Of a stretch of 64,000 bases of DNA, positions 7,494-16,466 are shown piece after piece. Numbering within the stretch: position 1 is the first letter of the stretch; each line of letters starts with the position of its first letter. Under the pieces are notes generated by a model. The model had not been told where the DNA came from. It saw nothing but the letters and a program-made list of their open reading frames with translations, and ran no database searches. This DNA comes from Streptomyces hyaluromycini (lineage in GTDB: Bacteria > Actinomycetota > Actinomycetes > Streptomycetales > Streptomycetaceae): contig NZ_BCFL01000018.1 in NCBI RefSeq assembly GCF_002217755.1, forward strand, positions 1 through 64,000, given 5' to 3'. A program made the position numbers and the translations under genes.

Positions 7494-9278
7494 GTGGACC
7501 GACGCATCGAGGACTACGCGCTCATCGGCGACGAGCAGACCGCGGCCCTGGTCGGCCGGGACGGCTCCATCGACTGGCTGTGCCTGCCCCGCTTCGACTC
7601 GGCGGCCTGTTTCGCCAGGCTCCTGGGCGACGAGGACCACGGCCACTGGCGGATCGCCCCGCAAGGCGCCACCACCTGCACCCGGCGCGGCTACCGGCCC
7701 GACACCCTGGTCCTGGACACCGAGTGGGAGAGCGCCGAGGGCACGGTCCGCGTCACCGACCTGATGCCCCAGCGCGACCGCGCACCCGACGTCGTACGCA
7801 TCGTCGAGGGCGTCAGCGGCCGCGTCACCGTGCACAGCACGCTCCGCCTGCGTTTCGACTACGGCTCGGTCATCCCGTGGATGCGCCGCTCAGGCGGGCA
7901 CCGGGTCGCCGTCGCCGGGCCGGATTCGGTGTGGCTGCGCAGCGATCCGTCCGTGCGCACCTGGGGCGAGGACTTCGGCACGCACTCGGAGTTCACCGTC
8001 GCCGAGGGCGAGCGGGTCGCTTTCGTGCTCACCTGGCACCCCTCGCACGAGCCGCGCCCGCCGCTCGTGGACCCGTACGAGGCGCTGCGCACCAGCGTCA
8101 CCGACTGGCGGCGCTGGACCGCCCGCTGCAGCTACCACGGCCCGCACCGGGACACGGTCGTGCGCTCCCTGATCACCCTCAAGGCGCTCAGCTACGCGCC
8201 CACCGGCGGCATCGTCGCCGCGGCCACCAGCTCGCTGCCCGAGGAGATGGGCGGGGTGCGCAACTGGGACTACCGGTTCTGCTGGCTGCGCGACTCCACC
8301 CTCACCCTCGGCGCCCTGCTCGCCGCCGGCTACCACAAGGAGGCCGAGCGCTGGCGCGACTGGCTGGTCCGCGCGGTCGCCGGCGACCCGGCGGACCTGC
8401 AGATCATGTACGGCCTCGCGGGCGAGCGCCGGCTGCCCGAGTTCGAACTGTCCTGGCTGCCCGGCTTCGCCGACTCCAGGCCGGTACGCGTCGGCAACAG
8501 CGCCGTCGACCAGCTCCAGCTGGACGTGTACGGCGAGGTCATGGACTCGCTGTCGCTGGCCCGCACCGCCGGACTGCCCACCAAGCCGCACATGTGGGCC
8601 ATCCAGTGCGCGCTGATGAAGTTCCTGCAGAAGGTCTGGCGGCAGCCGGACGAGGGCCTGTGGGAGGTGCGCGGAGGCCGCCGGCACTTCGTGCACTCCA
8701 AGGTGCTGGTGTGGGTGGCCGCGGACCGCGCGGTACGGACCATGGAGGACTACGCGGAGCTCAAGGGCGATCTGCAGGGCTGGCGCGCGCTGCGCGACGA
8801 GGTGCACCGGGAGGTGTGCGAGAAGGGGTTCGACCCGAAGCGCAACACCTTCACCCAGTACTACGGTTCCCGCGAACTCGACGCCTCGCTGCTGCTGATC
8901 CCGCGCGTCGGCTTCCTGCCGCCGGACGACCCCCGGGTGGTCGGCACGGTGGACGCGATCCGCGACGACCTGGGCCAGAGCGGGTTCCTGCGCCGTTACG
9001 ACACGGACGCGATCGGCGTCGACGGGATGCCGGGCGGCGAGGGCGCCTTCCTGGCCTGCTCGTTCTGGCTCGCCGACGCCCTGCACATGACGGGCCGCAC
9101 CGACGAGGCGAAGGAACTGTTCGAACGGCTGGTGGGCCTCGTCAACGACGTGGGGCTGCTGTCCGAGGAGTACGACCCGGAGACCGGGCGCCAGCTGGGC
9201 AACTTCCCGCAGGCGTTCAGTCACATCGGGCTGGTGAACACCGCCCTCACGCTCTTCGACGGCGAGCATGCAGGATAG
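7494..9278 (+). CDS. Glycoside hydrolase family 15 (glucoamylase/trehalase-like)
   Basis: A 594-residue GH15 enzyme of the glucoamylase/actinobacterial trehalase type. The N-terminus RIEDYALIGDEQTAALVGRDG is the usual beginning of these proteins and supports the GTG start at 7494. An N-terminal beta-sandwich (to about residue 240) is followed by an (alpha/alpha)6 barrel. The catalytic regions are visible: NWDYRFCWLRDSTLTL near residue 265 and the second carboxylate in SEEYDPETGRQLGNFPQAFSH near 565. No signal peptide is present, so it acts in the cytoplasm on trehalose, maltodextrin or glycogen-derived glucosides; which one cannot be settled from sequence. It ends five bases before the ATG of the following SDR-like gene, so the two are probably cotranscribed. 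Confidence 0.88.
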   Translation: MDRRIEDYALIGDEQTAALVGRDGSIDWLCLPRFDSAACFARLLGDEDHGHWRIAPQGATTCTRRGYRPDTLVLDTEWESAEGTVRVTDLMPQRDRAPDVVRIVEGVSGRVTVHSTLRLRFDYGSVIPWMRRSGGHRVAVAGPDSVWLRSDPSVRTWGEDFGTHSEFTVAEGERVAFVLTWHPSHEPRPPLVDPYEALRTSVTDWRRWTARCSYHGPHRDTVVRSLITLKALSYAPTGGIVAAATSSLPEEMGGVRNWDYRFCWLRDSTLTLGALLAAGYHKEAERWRDWLVRAVAGDPADLQIMYGLAGERRLPEFELSWLPGFADSRPVRVGNSAVDQLQLDVYGEVMDSLSLARTAGLPTKPHMWAIQCALMKFLQKVWRQPDEGLWEVRGGRRHFVHSKVLVWVAADRAVRTMEDYAELKGDLQGWRALRDEVHREVCEKGFDPKRNTFTQYYGSRELDASLLLIPRVGFLPPDDPRVVGTVDAIRDDLGQSGFLRRYDTDAIGVDGMPGGEGAFLACSFWLADALHMTGRTDEAKELFERLVGLVNDVGLLSEEYDPETGRQLGNFPQAFSHIGLVNTALTLFDGEHAG

Positions 9279-9283
9279 GGGCC

Positions 9284-10039
9284 ATGGATCTTGGACTGAA
9301 GGACCGGGTGTACGTCGTCACCGGAGCCACCCGCGGGCTGGGCCACGCGGCCGCGCGCGAGCTGGTCGCGGACGGGGCGAAGGTCGTGGTGACCGGCCGG
9401 GACGAGAAGCGGGCCGCCGACGTGGCGGCCGGGCTGGGGCCGAACGCCGTGGGCGCCGCCGTCGACAACGCGGATCCGTCGGCGCCGGAGCGGCTGATCG
9501 CGGTCGCGCGCGAGCGTTTCGGAGGGTTCGACGGCATCCTCGTGAGCGTGGGCGGGCCCGCGGCCGGGTTCGTCGCGGACAACACGGACGAGCAGTGGCA
9601 GAGCGCGTTCGAGTCGGTGTTCCTGGGGGCCGTACGGCTCGCCCGCACGGCCGCGGCCGAGCTGGAGGACGGCGGGGTCATCGGGTTCGTGCTGTCCGCG
9701 TCGGTGTACGAGCCGATTCCGGGGCTGACGATCTCCAACGGGCTGCGGCCGGGGCTGGCCGGGTTCGCCAAGTCGCTGGCGGACGAGCTGGGGCCGCGCG
9801 GGATCCGGGTGGTGGGGTTGCTGCCGTCCCGGATCGACACGGACCGGGTGCGGGAGTTGGACACCATGTCCGCGGACCCGGAGGCGACGCGGGCCGAGCA
9901 CGAGTCGCGGATTCCGTTGCGGCGGTACGGGGCGCCGGAGGAGTTCGGGCGGGTGGCGGCGTTCTTGATGTCTCCGGCCGCGTCCTATCTGACGGGCGTC
10001 ATGGTGCCTGTGGACGGGGGGATGAGGCACGGGTTCTGA
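9284..10039 (+). CDS. SDR-fold protein with degenerate YxxxK active site
   Basis: A 251-residue Rossmann-fold protein with the SDR cofactor loop TGATRGLG at 13-20 and a standard C-terminus ending in PVDGG. The active site is altered. Aligned on PGLTISNGLRPGLAGFAKSL, the catalytic Tyr is replaced by Ser151 and the Lys by Arg155, and the NNAG motif reads SVGG (88-91). A Ser remains at 138-140 (LSAS). Such a protein may bind NAD(P) without classical SDR catalysis, or use another mechanism; database entries for similar proteins usually just say SDR oxidoreductase. It starts five bases after the GH15 gene and is followed by the interspersed hairpin repeat. Confidence 0.82.
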   Translation: MDLGLKDRVYVVTGATRGLGHAAARELVADGAKVVVTGRDEKRAADVAAGLGPNAVGAAVDNADPSAPERLIAVARERFGGFDGILVSVGGPAAGFVADNTDEQWQSAFESVFLGAVRLARTAAAELEDGGVIGFVLSASVYEPIPGLTISNGLRPGLAGFAKSLADELGPRGIRVVGLLPSRIDTDRVRELDTMSADPEATRAEHESRIPLRRYGAPEEFGRVAAFLMSPAASYLTGVMVPVDGGMRHGF

Positions 10040-10051
10040 CGGTCGGTTTTA

Positions 10052-10140
10052 CGGGTGCGGGTGGGTGGGGGCTTGTCGCGCCCACGCGGCGGCAGCCGCA
10101 AATCGACACAGCCCCGCGCCCCTAAAAGAAGGGGCGCGTC
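10052..10140. repeat. Interspersed hairpin repeat, copy 1
   Basis: One of four related intergenic elements in the window. It has the core GCGGCGGCAGCCGC, then an AT-richer spacer, and a terminal hairpin CGCGCCCCT/AGGGGCGCG (10115-10123 and 10130-10138). It lies between the 3' ends of two convergent genes, where it would act as a bidirectional terminator. Confidence 0.8.
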
Positions 10141-10154
10141 GCCGGACGGCGCTG

Positions 10155-10733
10155 TCAAGTCACCCTTTCCGCACGATGTTTCACCGACGTCAGTCGGACC
10201 TCCGCGGGGAGCTTTTCCAGCGCCGCCGAGTCTCTGGCATGTGTCAGGGCCTGGGCCGTCAGGTCGTCCAGAGCCTCGCCCGGGGCCACGTCCGGCTCCA
10301 GTTGGAGCCATACCCGTACCTGCGGTGCCGTGCGGGTGCCCCGTAGGACCGCCTGGGCGTGGGAGACGCCCTGCTGGTGGGCCGCGTCCGTGGCCAGGAC
10401 CGTCTCCAGGGCCCTGCCGCGCAGCAACGCGCTCTCGCCGTCTCCCGTGTCCACCCGGACCTCGGTCAGGCGGCGTCGGCGCAGTTGCGCGGTGAGCCAC
10501 CACAGGGCGAGCAGGACCAGGACGGCCAGTGCGGCCAGGACCGTCGGCCACCACCAGCCCGCGTCACGCCAGTGGGTGCGCTCGGCCGTGCTGAGCAGGA
10601 CGTCGTGGCGGCCCTGGTGGATCCACCAGGACGGGGACGGCGCGCCGAGGCCGACGGCCAGGACCGAGCCGCCGAGGGCCAGGAGCAGGAGGCCCGCGAG
10701 GGCGATCAGTACGCGGTTGACGGTGCCGAGCAC
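10155..10733 (-). CDS. amaP: AmaP-type alkaline shock membrane anchor protein
   Basis: The 192-residue protein has two transmembrane helices (about residues 5-28 and 62-84) and a cytoplasmic C-terminal domain, the layout of AmaP, which anchors Asp23 to the membrane in Staphylococcus aureus. Its position as last gene of a cluster with two Asp23/Gls24 proteins and a small DUF2273-like protein is the main reason for the call. The C-terminal domain carries VRVWLQLEPDVAPGEAL, resembling the Asp23 fold. It follows the DUF6286-like gene by four bases. In Streptomyces this gene set is thought to act in envelope stress, but there is little direct work on it. Confidence 0.75.
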   Translation of the reverse strand: MLGTVNRVLIALAGLLLLALGGSVLAVGLGAPSPSWWIHQGRHDVLLSTAERTHWRDAGWWWPTVLAALAVLVLLALWWLTAQLRRRRLTEVRVDTGDGESALLRGRALETVLATDAAHQQGVSHAQAVLRGTRTAPQVRVWLQLEPDVAPGEALDDLTAQALTHARDSAALEKLPAEVRLTSVKHRAERVT

Positions 10734-10737
10734 GGCG

Positions 10738-11346
10738 TCACCCCTTCCGGCCGGGGCGGATCACGTGGAGGGTCAGGGCGGGTGGACGGGCCAGCCCCAT
10801 CGCGCGGATCGCGTCGGTCAGGGCCGCCTCCAGGTCGCCCCGCACCTCGTCGAGTTCGCGGAAGTGGGACACGGCGAGGACGTGGGCGCGGGAGCGGCGC
10901 AGCCGTACCCGTACCCGGCGCACGCCCGAGATCTCCATGGCCCTGTCGCGCAGCAGCAGGGCGGCCGCGTCACGGCGCAGCCCGGCGCGGACGTCGGGGT
11001 GGATGCGGCGCATGGGCAGGAGGTCCCGCAGGCCGGGCGTGACGGCCAGGATCAGCAGCCACAGGCCGAGGGCGGCGGCGATGCCCGCGCCCGCCAGGAC
11101 CCAGGTGTCGTCGAGGGGCTGCTCCGCGAGACGGTGGGCCAGTGCGCGGCGCCAGTGCATGGCAGGGTGGTGGGCCCGTACAGCCGCGATGTCGTACAGG
11201 AAGGCGCCCGCGGTCACCAGGACGAGCACCGCGACCAGGGCCGCGGGGGCCCGGCGCGGGGACCAGAAGCGGGGCTCGTGGCCGGCCGGGGGTGCGGCCG
11301 GTGGTGGCGGCGGCTTCTCGACGACCGGTGCCTGCTCGGTGCTCAT
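10738..11346 (-). CDS. DUF6286-like membrane protein of Asp23 cluster
   Basis: A 202-residue protein with a proline-rich cytoplasmic N-terminus (PPPPPAAPPAG), two transmembrane helices (about residues 34-52 and 82-103) and a basic C-terminal domain (RVRVRLRRSRAHVL). The ATG overlaps the stop of the Asp23-like gene by one base (TGATG). The two-helix plus C-terminal-domain layout parallels AmaP, so it is probably a second membrane anchor for the Asp23 proteins. I recall the family being called DUF6286 in Streptomyces; no biochemical function is known to me. Confidence 0.65.
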   Translation of the reverse strand: MSTEQAPVVEKPPPPPAAPPAGHEPRFWSPRRAPAALVAVLVLVTAGAFLYDIAAVRAHHPAMHWRRALAHRLAEQPLDDTWVLAGAGIAAALGLWLLILAVTPGLRDLLPMRRIHPDVRAGLRRDAAALLLRDRAMEISGVRRVRVRLRRSRAHVLAVSHFRELDEVRGDLEAALTDAIRAMGLARPPALTLHVIRPGRKG

Positions 11347-11705
11347 CACGCCCTCCCCTGGGTCTGGACCGGGTGCAGCCGTTCCACGTGGACGGCGACC
11401 TCCGGTACCTCCATGTCCACCAACGCGCCTACCCGCTCGACCACATGCCGACGCACGGCCGCGCACCGGGCGCCGATGTCGGACGGGTAGTCCAGTTCCA
11501 GGTGGACCCGGACGCGCGCCGTGTCATGGTGGGTGACCACGGTGGCGTGCGGGGGTACGGCGTCCTTCGGGAGGGGGCCGAGCGCCTCGCGGGCCGCCTG
11601 TGCGGCGATCTTCGCCACGACCCGGTCGGCGATCCGGATGGCGCCGCGCTCGCCGGGCGCCACGACCGTCGGGGCGCCGTGCGTCTCACCGCTCGCGGAG
11701 CTCAT
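11346..11705 (-). CDS. Asp23/Gls24 family envelope stress protein, short paralogue
   Basis: This 119-residue cytoplasmic protein contains the Asp23 signature GAIRIADRVVAKIAAQAARE (about residues 20-40), followed by the conserved VRVHLELDYPSDI strand and a C-terminal VEVP-x-V-x-VHVERL strand. Asp23 proteins form filaments under the membrane and respond to alkaline or cell-wall stress in Firmicutes. It is coupled to both neighbours: its start overlaps the small membrane gene by three bases and its stop overlaps the DUF6286-like start. A second, longer Asp23 paralogue heads the operon. Confidence 0.8.
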   Translation of the reverse strand: MSSASGETHGAPTVVAPGERGAIRIADRVVAKIAAQAAREALGPLPKDAVPPHATVVTHHDTARVRVHLELDYPSDIGARCAAVRRHVVERVGALVDMEVPEVAVHVERLHPVQTQGRA

Positions 11706-11896
11706 CGCCGGCGGTCACGCCGGTCGTCGCGGCTGCGGAAGAAGTCGCCGAGTTCGATGTCCCCCTCCGCGAACCGGCCGACGACGAACCCGATGGCTCC
11801 GAGCGCCGCCACCAGCAGAAAGGCGCCGAACCCGCCGAAGTACCCGGCGAAGCCCAGCGCCATGCCGGCGATCATGCCGACAACGGCCATGCTCAT
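11702..11896 (-). CDS. Small DUF2273-like membrane protein
   Basis: A 64-residue protein that is almost entirely two glycine-rich transmembrane helices (GMIAGMALGFAGYFGGFGAF and LLVAALGAIGFVVGRFAEG) with a charged tail ending in Arg/Asp repeats (FRSRDDRRDRRR). In Firmicutes a protein of this size and layout (DUF2273) accompanies AmaP and Asp23, and its position here is the same. Its ATG lies 19 bases after the stop of the leading Asp23 gene. Its role is probably structural. Confidence 0.7.
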   Translation of the reverse strand: MSMAVVGMIAGMALGFAGYFGGFGAFLLVAALGAIGFVVGRFAEGDIELGDFFRSRDDRRDRRR

Positions 11897-11915
11897 GGTG
11901 CGCTCCCCTCAGCGG

Positions 11916-12380
11916 TCACTGGAGCCGGGACTCCGGCTCCTCTTCCTCTTCCTCCGGAAGCTTCACATCACTCACCGCGATGTTGACCTCGACCACTTCG
12001 AGCCCGGTCATGCGCTCCACGGCCGCGATCACGTTCTCCCGGACCGCGCGGGCCACATCCGCGATCGACACGCCGTAGTCCACGACGATCTCCAGGTCGA
12101 GCGCGGTCTGCACCTCGCCGACCTCGGCCTTCACGCCCCGGCTCACGGACTTGGAGCCGCCCGGCACCCGGTCGCGCACGACGCCGAAGGTGCGGGCGAG
12201 GCCGCTGCCCATCGCGTGCACGCCGACCACGTCGCGGGCCGCCAGTCCGGCGATCTTCTCCACGACTCCGTCGGCGATCGTCGTCCGCCCCCGGGTCGCC
12301 GGGTCGCCGCCGCCGCGCCTGACGGTCTTCCGGGTCTGTACCGTCGGGTCCTTCTCGGGCTCCGCCGCCATCTCGGTCAT
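11916..12380 (-). CDS. Asp23/Gls24 family envelope stress protein, operon leader
   Basis: A 154-residue Asp23/Gls24 protein. After a charged, disordered N-terminus, the signature GRTTIADGVVEKIAGLAARD appears at about residues 30-50. The domain ends with VVEVNIAVSDVKLP, and the protein finishes with a run of glutamates. The ATG at 12380 is preceded by GAAGGGA nine bases upstream. It is the first gene of a five-gene minus-strand operon and is divergent from the 231-residue gene at 12468, with an 87-base shared promoter region. Confidence 0.85.
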   Translation of the reverse strand: MTEMAAEPEKDPTVQTRKTVRRGGGDPATRGRTTIADGVVEKIAGLAARDVVGVHAMGSGLARTFGVVRDRVPGGSKSVSRGVKAEVGEVQTALDLEIVVDYGVSIADVARAVRENVIAAVERMTGLEVVEVNIAVSDVKLPEEEEEEPESRLQ

Positions 12381-12467
12381 CGCCGTGCGTCCCTTCCCGT
12401 CGTCGTCCTGCAACCACGGTACGTGCGGATGTCCTGTCGTGCCCCGGAGATGCGGCAGGCTGGAGCA

Positions 12468-13163
12468 ATGACGGCGGACCGACGGACAGACACGGTACGG
12501 CACCCCCTGGGCTTCGGCAGGCTGCTTCCGCTGGGCGGGCCGCGGGACGGGGCGTGGCTCGCGGAGGCGGCGGCGGACGCGGTGCTGCGGCGGGCGGCGG
12601 CCGAGGTGGCGGGGGTGCGGCTGGGTGCGGTGCGGATCGCCCTGGCGGATCCGGCGGACGTGGCGGAGGCCGTCGTTCCGTCACCGCCCGGTGCGGTACC
12701 GCCGGGGGTGCTGCGGCTTTCGGCGGACTTCGCGGCGACGGCCGCCGAGCCCCTGCCGTCGACGGCGTCCCGGCTGCGGCGGGCGCTGGCCGCGGCCACG
12801 GTACGGCTCGGGCTTGCGGTGACCGAGGTGGACCTGCGGGTGACCGACCTGCTGGAGGAGGAACCGGCGGCGCCGGAGGCGGTACGGGTGCCCCGGCCAC
12901 CGTCGGTCCGGGAGGGGACGGATCCCGAGGGCGCCCGGGTGACGACGGCGGCGCTGGCGGTGCCGGGGGTGGCACGGGTGACGGGGGCGCTGAGCCGGGA
13001 GGTCCACTTCGACGCTGCGCTGCCACGCCGGCATGTGCGGGTGGAGGTGGCGCTGACCGACGGCCCGCGGGCCGTGGAGGTGGCCCGACGGGTCCGTACG
13101 GCGGTCGGCGAGGCGTTGGACGACCAGCCGACGGTGGCTGTGCTTGTAACGAGCGTCGATTGA
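12468..13163 (+). CDS. Asp23-cluster-associated protein with C-terminal Asp23-like domain
   Basis: A 231-residue soluble protein that I cannot assign to a named family. The C-terminal 80 residues (LAVPGVARVTGALSREVHF then VRVEVALTDGPRAVEVARRV) look like an Asp23/Gls24 half-domain, and the N-terminal part contains a second related pattern (AAAEVAGVRLGAVRIALAD). It may therefore be a duplicated, divergent Asp23 fold. Streptomyces homologues sometimes carry an uninformative viral P10 name, which should not be trusted. It is divergent from the Asp23 operon and ends at the interspersed hairpin repeat. Confidence 0.65.
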   Translation: MTADRRTDTVRHPLGFGRLLPLGGPRDGAWLAEAAADAVLRRAAAEVAGVRLGAVRIALADPADVAEAVVPSPPGAVPPGVLRLSADFAATAAEPLPSTASRLRRALAAATVRLGLAVTEVDLRVTDLLEEEPAAPEAVRVPRPPSVREGTDPEGARVTTAALAVPGVARVTGALSREVHFDAALPRRHVRVEVALTDGPRAVEVARRVRTAVGEALDDQPTVAVLVTSVD

Positions 13164-13236
13164 AGCGCCCCGTCAGGGGCGCGGGACTGTATCGATATGC
13201 GGCTACCGCCGCGTGGGCGCGACCAGCCCCCACCGG
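13164..13236. repeat. Interspersed hairpin repeat, copy 2
   Basis: Same family as the element at 10052 but in the opposite orientation. The hairpin GCGCCCC/GGGGCGC (13165-13171 and 13176-13182) is followed by GCGGCTACCGCCGCG. It begins directly after the stop of the gene ending at 13163 and separates it from the convergent enoyl-CoA hydratase. Confidence 0.8.
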
Positions 13237-13247
13237 CCCGCGGTGAA

Positions 13248-14051
13248 CTACTCGCCCACCCCTGCAAGGTCCCGCAGCCGCCGAGCCTGCGCCTGCCGCT
13301 CGGCAGCCCGCTGCTCGTCGTAGGTGCGGCCGGCGGCACCCTGCAGCAACGCCTTGGTCTCCACCACCGCATCCCGCGGCGCAGCCAACAGCGCACCGGC
13401 CAGGTCCCGTACCGCCGCGTCGAGTTCGCCCACCGGCACGGCAACGCTCGCCAGCCCGGAGGCCACCGCCTCCTCGGCCTGGACGTATCGTCCGGTCGCG
13501 CAGATCTCCAGCGCGCGGGCGTAGCCGACGAGGGAGACCAGCGGATGCGTACCGGTCAGGTCCGGCACCAGTCCGAGGCTGGTCTCGCGCATGGCGAACT
13601 GCACGTCGTCCGCGACGACGCGCAGGTCACACGCAAGAGCCAGCTGGAAGCCGGCCCCGATGGCGTGTCCCTGCACGGCGGCGATCGACACGATGTCGCT
13701 CTGCCGCCACCAGGTGAACGCCTCCTGGAATTCGGCGATGGCCGCGTCGAGTCCGGCGTCGTCACGGCGCGCGAGCTCGACGAAGGTCGGCTCGCCCGGG
13801 ATCCCCTCCGGCGTGAACATCTGCCGGTCGAGGCCCGCGGAGAAGGACTGGCCCTCACCGCGCAGCACGACGACCCGGACCGACCCGGGCAGCGACCGCC
13901 CGGCATCGGCCAACGCCCGCCAGAGTGCGGGACTCTGGGCGTTGCGCTTGGCCGGGTTGGTCAGCGTCACCGTGGCGAGCGCGTCGTCGACGGTGAGCCG
14001 TACGCCGTCCTTGTCGAGAACAGGAGTGAGGTCCTGGTCGGGCGAAGCCAT
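13248..14051 (-). CDS. Enoyl-CoA hydratase/isomerase family protein
   Basis: The 267-residue product is a crotonase-fold protein. The first oxyanion-hole segment is GEGQSFSAGLD and the second is VQGHAIGAGFQLALACDLRV, both typical. The segment after the second (RETSLGLVPDLTGTHPL) has Asp where many hydratases have a catalytic Glu in LGL-x-P-xx-GG. The ATG at 14051 is preceded by GGAGG seven to eight bases upstream. It stands alone on the minus strand, so its acyl-CoA substrate cannot be deduced from neighbours. It probably acts in fatty-acid or amino-acid catabolism. Confidence 0.85.
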   Translation of the reverse strand: MASPDQDLTPVLDKDGVRLTVDDALATVTLTNPAKRNAQSPALWRALADAGRSLPGSVRVVVLRGEGQSFSAGLDRQMFTPEGIPGEPTFVELARRDDAGLDAAIAEFQEAFTWWRQSDIVSIAAVQGHAIGAGFQLALACDLRVVADDVQFAMRETSLGLVPDLTGTHPLVSLVGYARALEICATGRYVQAEEAVASGLASVAVPVGELDAAVRDLAGALLAAPRDAVVETKALLQGAAGRTYDEQRAAERQAQARRLRDLAGVGE

Positions 14052-14117
14052 GGGGCGCCTCCGATGTGTGCGGTCATCACGCATTGCCTTACGGCATGCT
14101 AAGTGACTGCACAGTAA

Positions 14118-14149
14118 CCACCCGGTCGATCACCCGACCGACCGGGTGG
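14118..14149 (-). terminator. Hairpin after HTH gene
   Basis: Inverted arms CCACCCGGTCG (14118-14128) and CGACCGGGTGG (14139-14149) with a ten-base loop lie 30 bases past the stop of the HTH gene on the minus strand. Confidence 0.55.
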
Positions 14150-14179
14150 CCACCATCGAAGCCGATGGGCCGCCCGGGG

Positions 14180-14398
14180 TCAGGACGCGGCTTTCTTGCC
14201 CCGCGTCGCCCCGCCACGCCCACGCAGCGTGACACCCGACTCACTGAGCATCCGGTGGACGAAGCCATACGAGCGGCCGGTTTCCTCGGCCAGTGCCCGA
14301 ATGCTCGCACCGGAGTCGTACTTCTTCTTCAGGTCTGCCGCGAGCTTGTCGCGCGCGGCGCCGGTCACCCGGCTGCCCTTCTTCAGAGTCTCGGCCAC
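14180..14398 (-). CDS. Small helix-turn-helix DNA-binding protein
   Basis: A 72-residue basic protein with a Lys-rich start (AETLKKGSR), a helical body (AARDKLAADLKKKYDSG) and a helix-turn-helix in SIRALAEETGRSYGFVHRML. It ends in a basic Gly/Arg tail (RGRGGATRGKKAAS). The GTG at 14398 is chosen because AGGAGG stands six bases upstream; a longer reading is open but has no ribosome site. Very similar small HTH proteins are conserved across Streptomyces; the role is probably nucleoid-associated or regulatory, with no known target. Confidence 0.82.
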   Translation of the reverse strand: MAETLKKGSRVTGAARDKLAADLKKKYDSGASIRALAEETGRSYGFVHRMLSESGVTLRGRGGATRGKKAAS

Positions 14399-14775
14399 CC
14401 GTGCCTCCTCATGGGAAGTGCGCTCTGGTCCCCTCATGATCACCCCTCCGGGGCGCGATGGCCACCCATTCGGCAAGGTCCGTGAGACATCGTTGTGACG
14501 ACAGGAGCGCATCCCCACATGCGGAATCTGTGATTCCGCCGAGGGCCGTCCACGGAGCCGAACGGGTTCATCCGCGAAGTGCCAGGTCAGAAGCAGAAAG
14601 CGGCCGATCCCTTGTCGACAAAGGGATCGGCCGCAAAATCGATGTAGGACACACCTCGATACGAGGAGATCTCACACAGATGATGGATCACCGATAGGCC
14701 GAATGATCCATAGCCAGTGGATCAGGCATTCGATCAAACGAGGTCGACGCGATCGGATCTTCGGATCCTCGGATC
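14399..14775. other. Gene-free spacer with GATC-rich repeats
   Basis: No convincing gene is present between the HTH gene and the ABC-F gene. The spacer holds the strong terminator at 14600, three copies of TGGATCA or its complement TGATCCA (14684, 14704, 14718), and most of a tandem 8-mer CGGATCTT, CGGATCCT, CGGATCTC at 14754-14777 that overlaps the ABC-F stop. Confidence 0.6.
14600..14634 (-). terminator. Strong intrinsic terminator of ABC-F gene
   Basis: Perfect 14-base arms GCGGCCGATCCCTT (14600-14613) and AAGGGATCGGCCGC (14621-14634) with a seven-base loop. Read on the minus strand the stem is followed by TTTCTGCTTCT, a U-rich tract, so it is oriented to end transcription of the ABC-F gene. 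Confidence 0.8.
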
Positions 14776-16374
<1,599 letters not shown>

Positions 16375-16466
16375 GGACAGACTCCAGAGCGTACGGATAG
16401 TGACGGGTGGGCGGCTGAGGACGTTCCCGCCGTCTAATGCGCGAGGAGAATGGCCATGGGCCAAGT

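Noticed and set aside
14684..14724. TGGATCA/TGATCCA copies as a possible attachment site or inverted repeats of an insertion sequence
   Set aside because: No integrase, transposase or target duplication nearby; kept only as a repeat observation.
16434..16457. Seven-residue leader frame (MAILLAH) on the minus strand before the ABC-F gene
   Set aside because: ABC-F resistance genes often have leader peptides, but this frame has no Shine-Dalgarno site and ends about 60 bases from the start; too weak to list as a gene.
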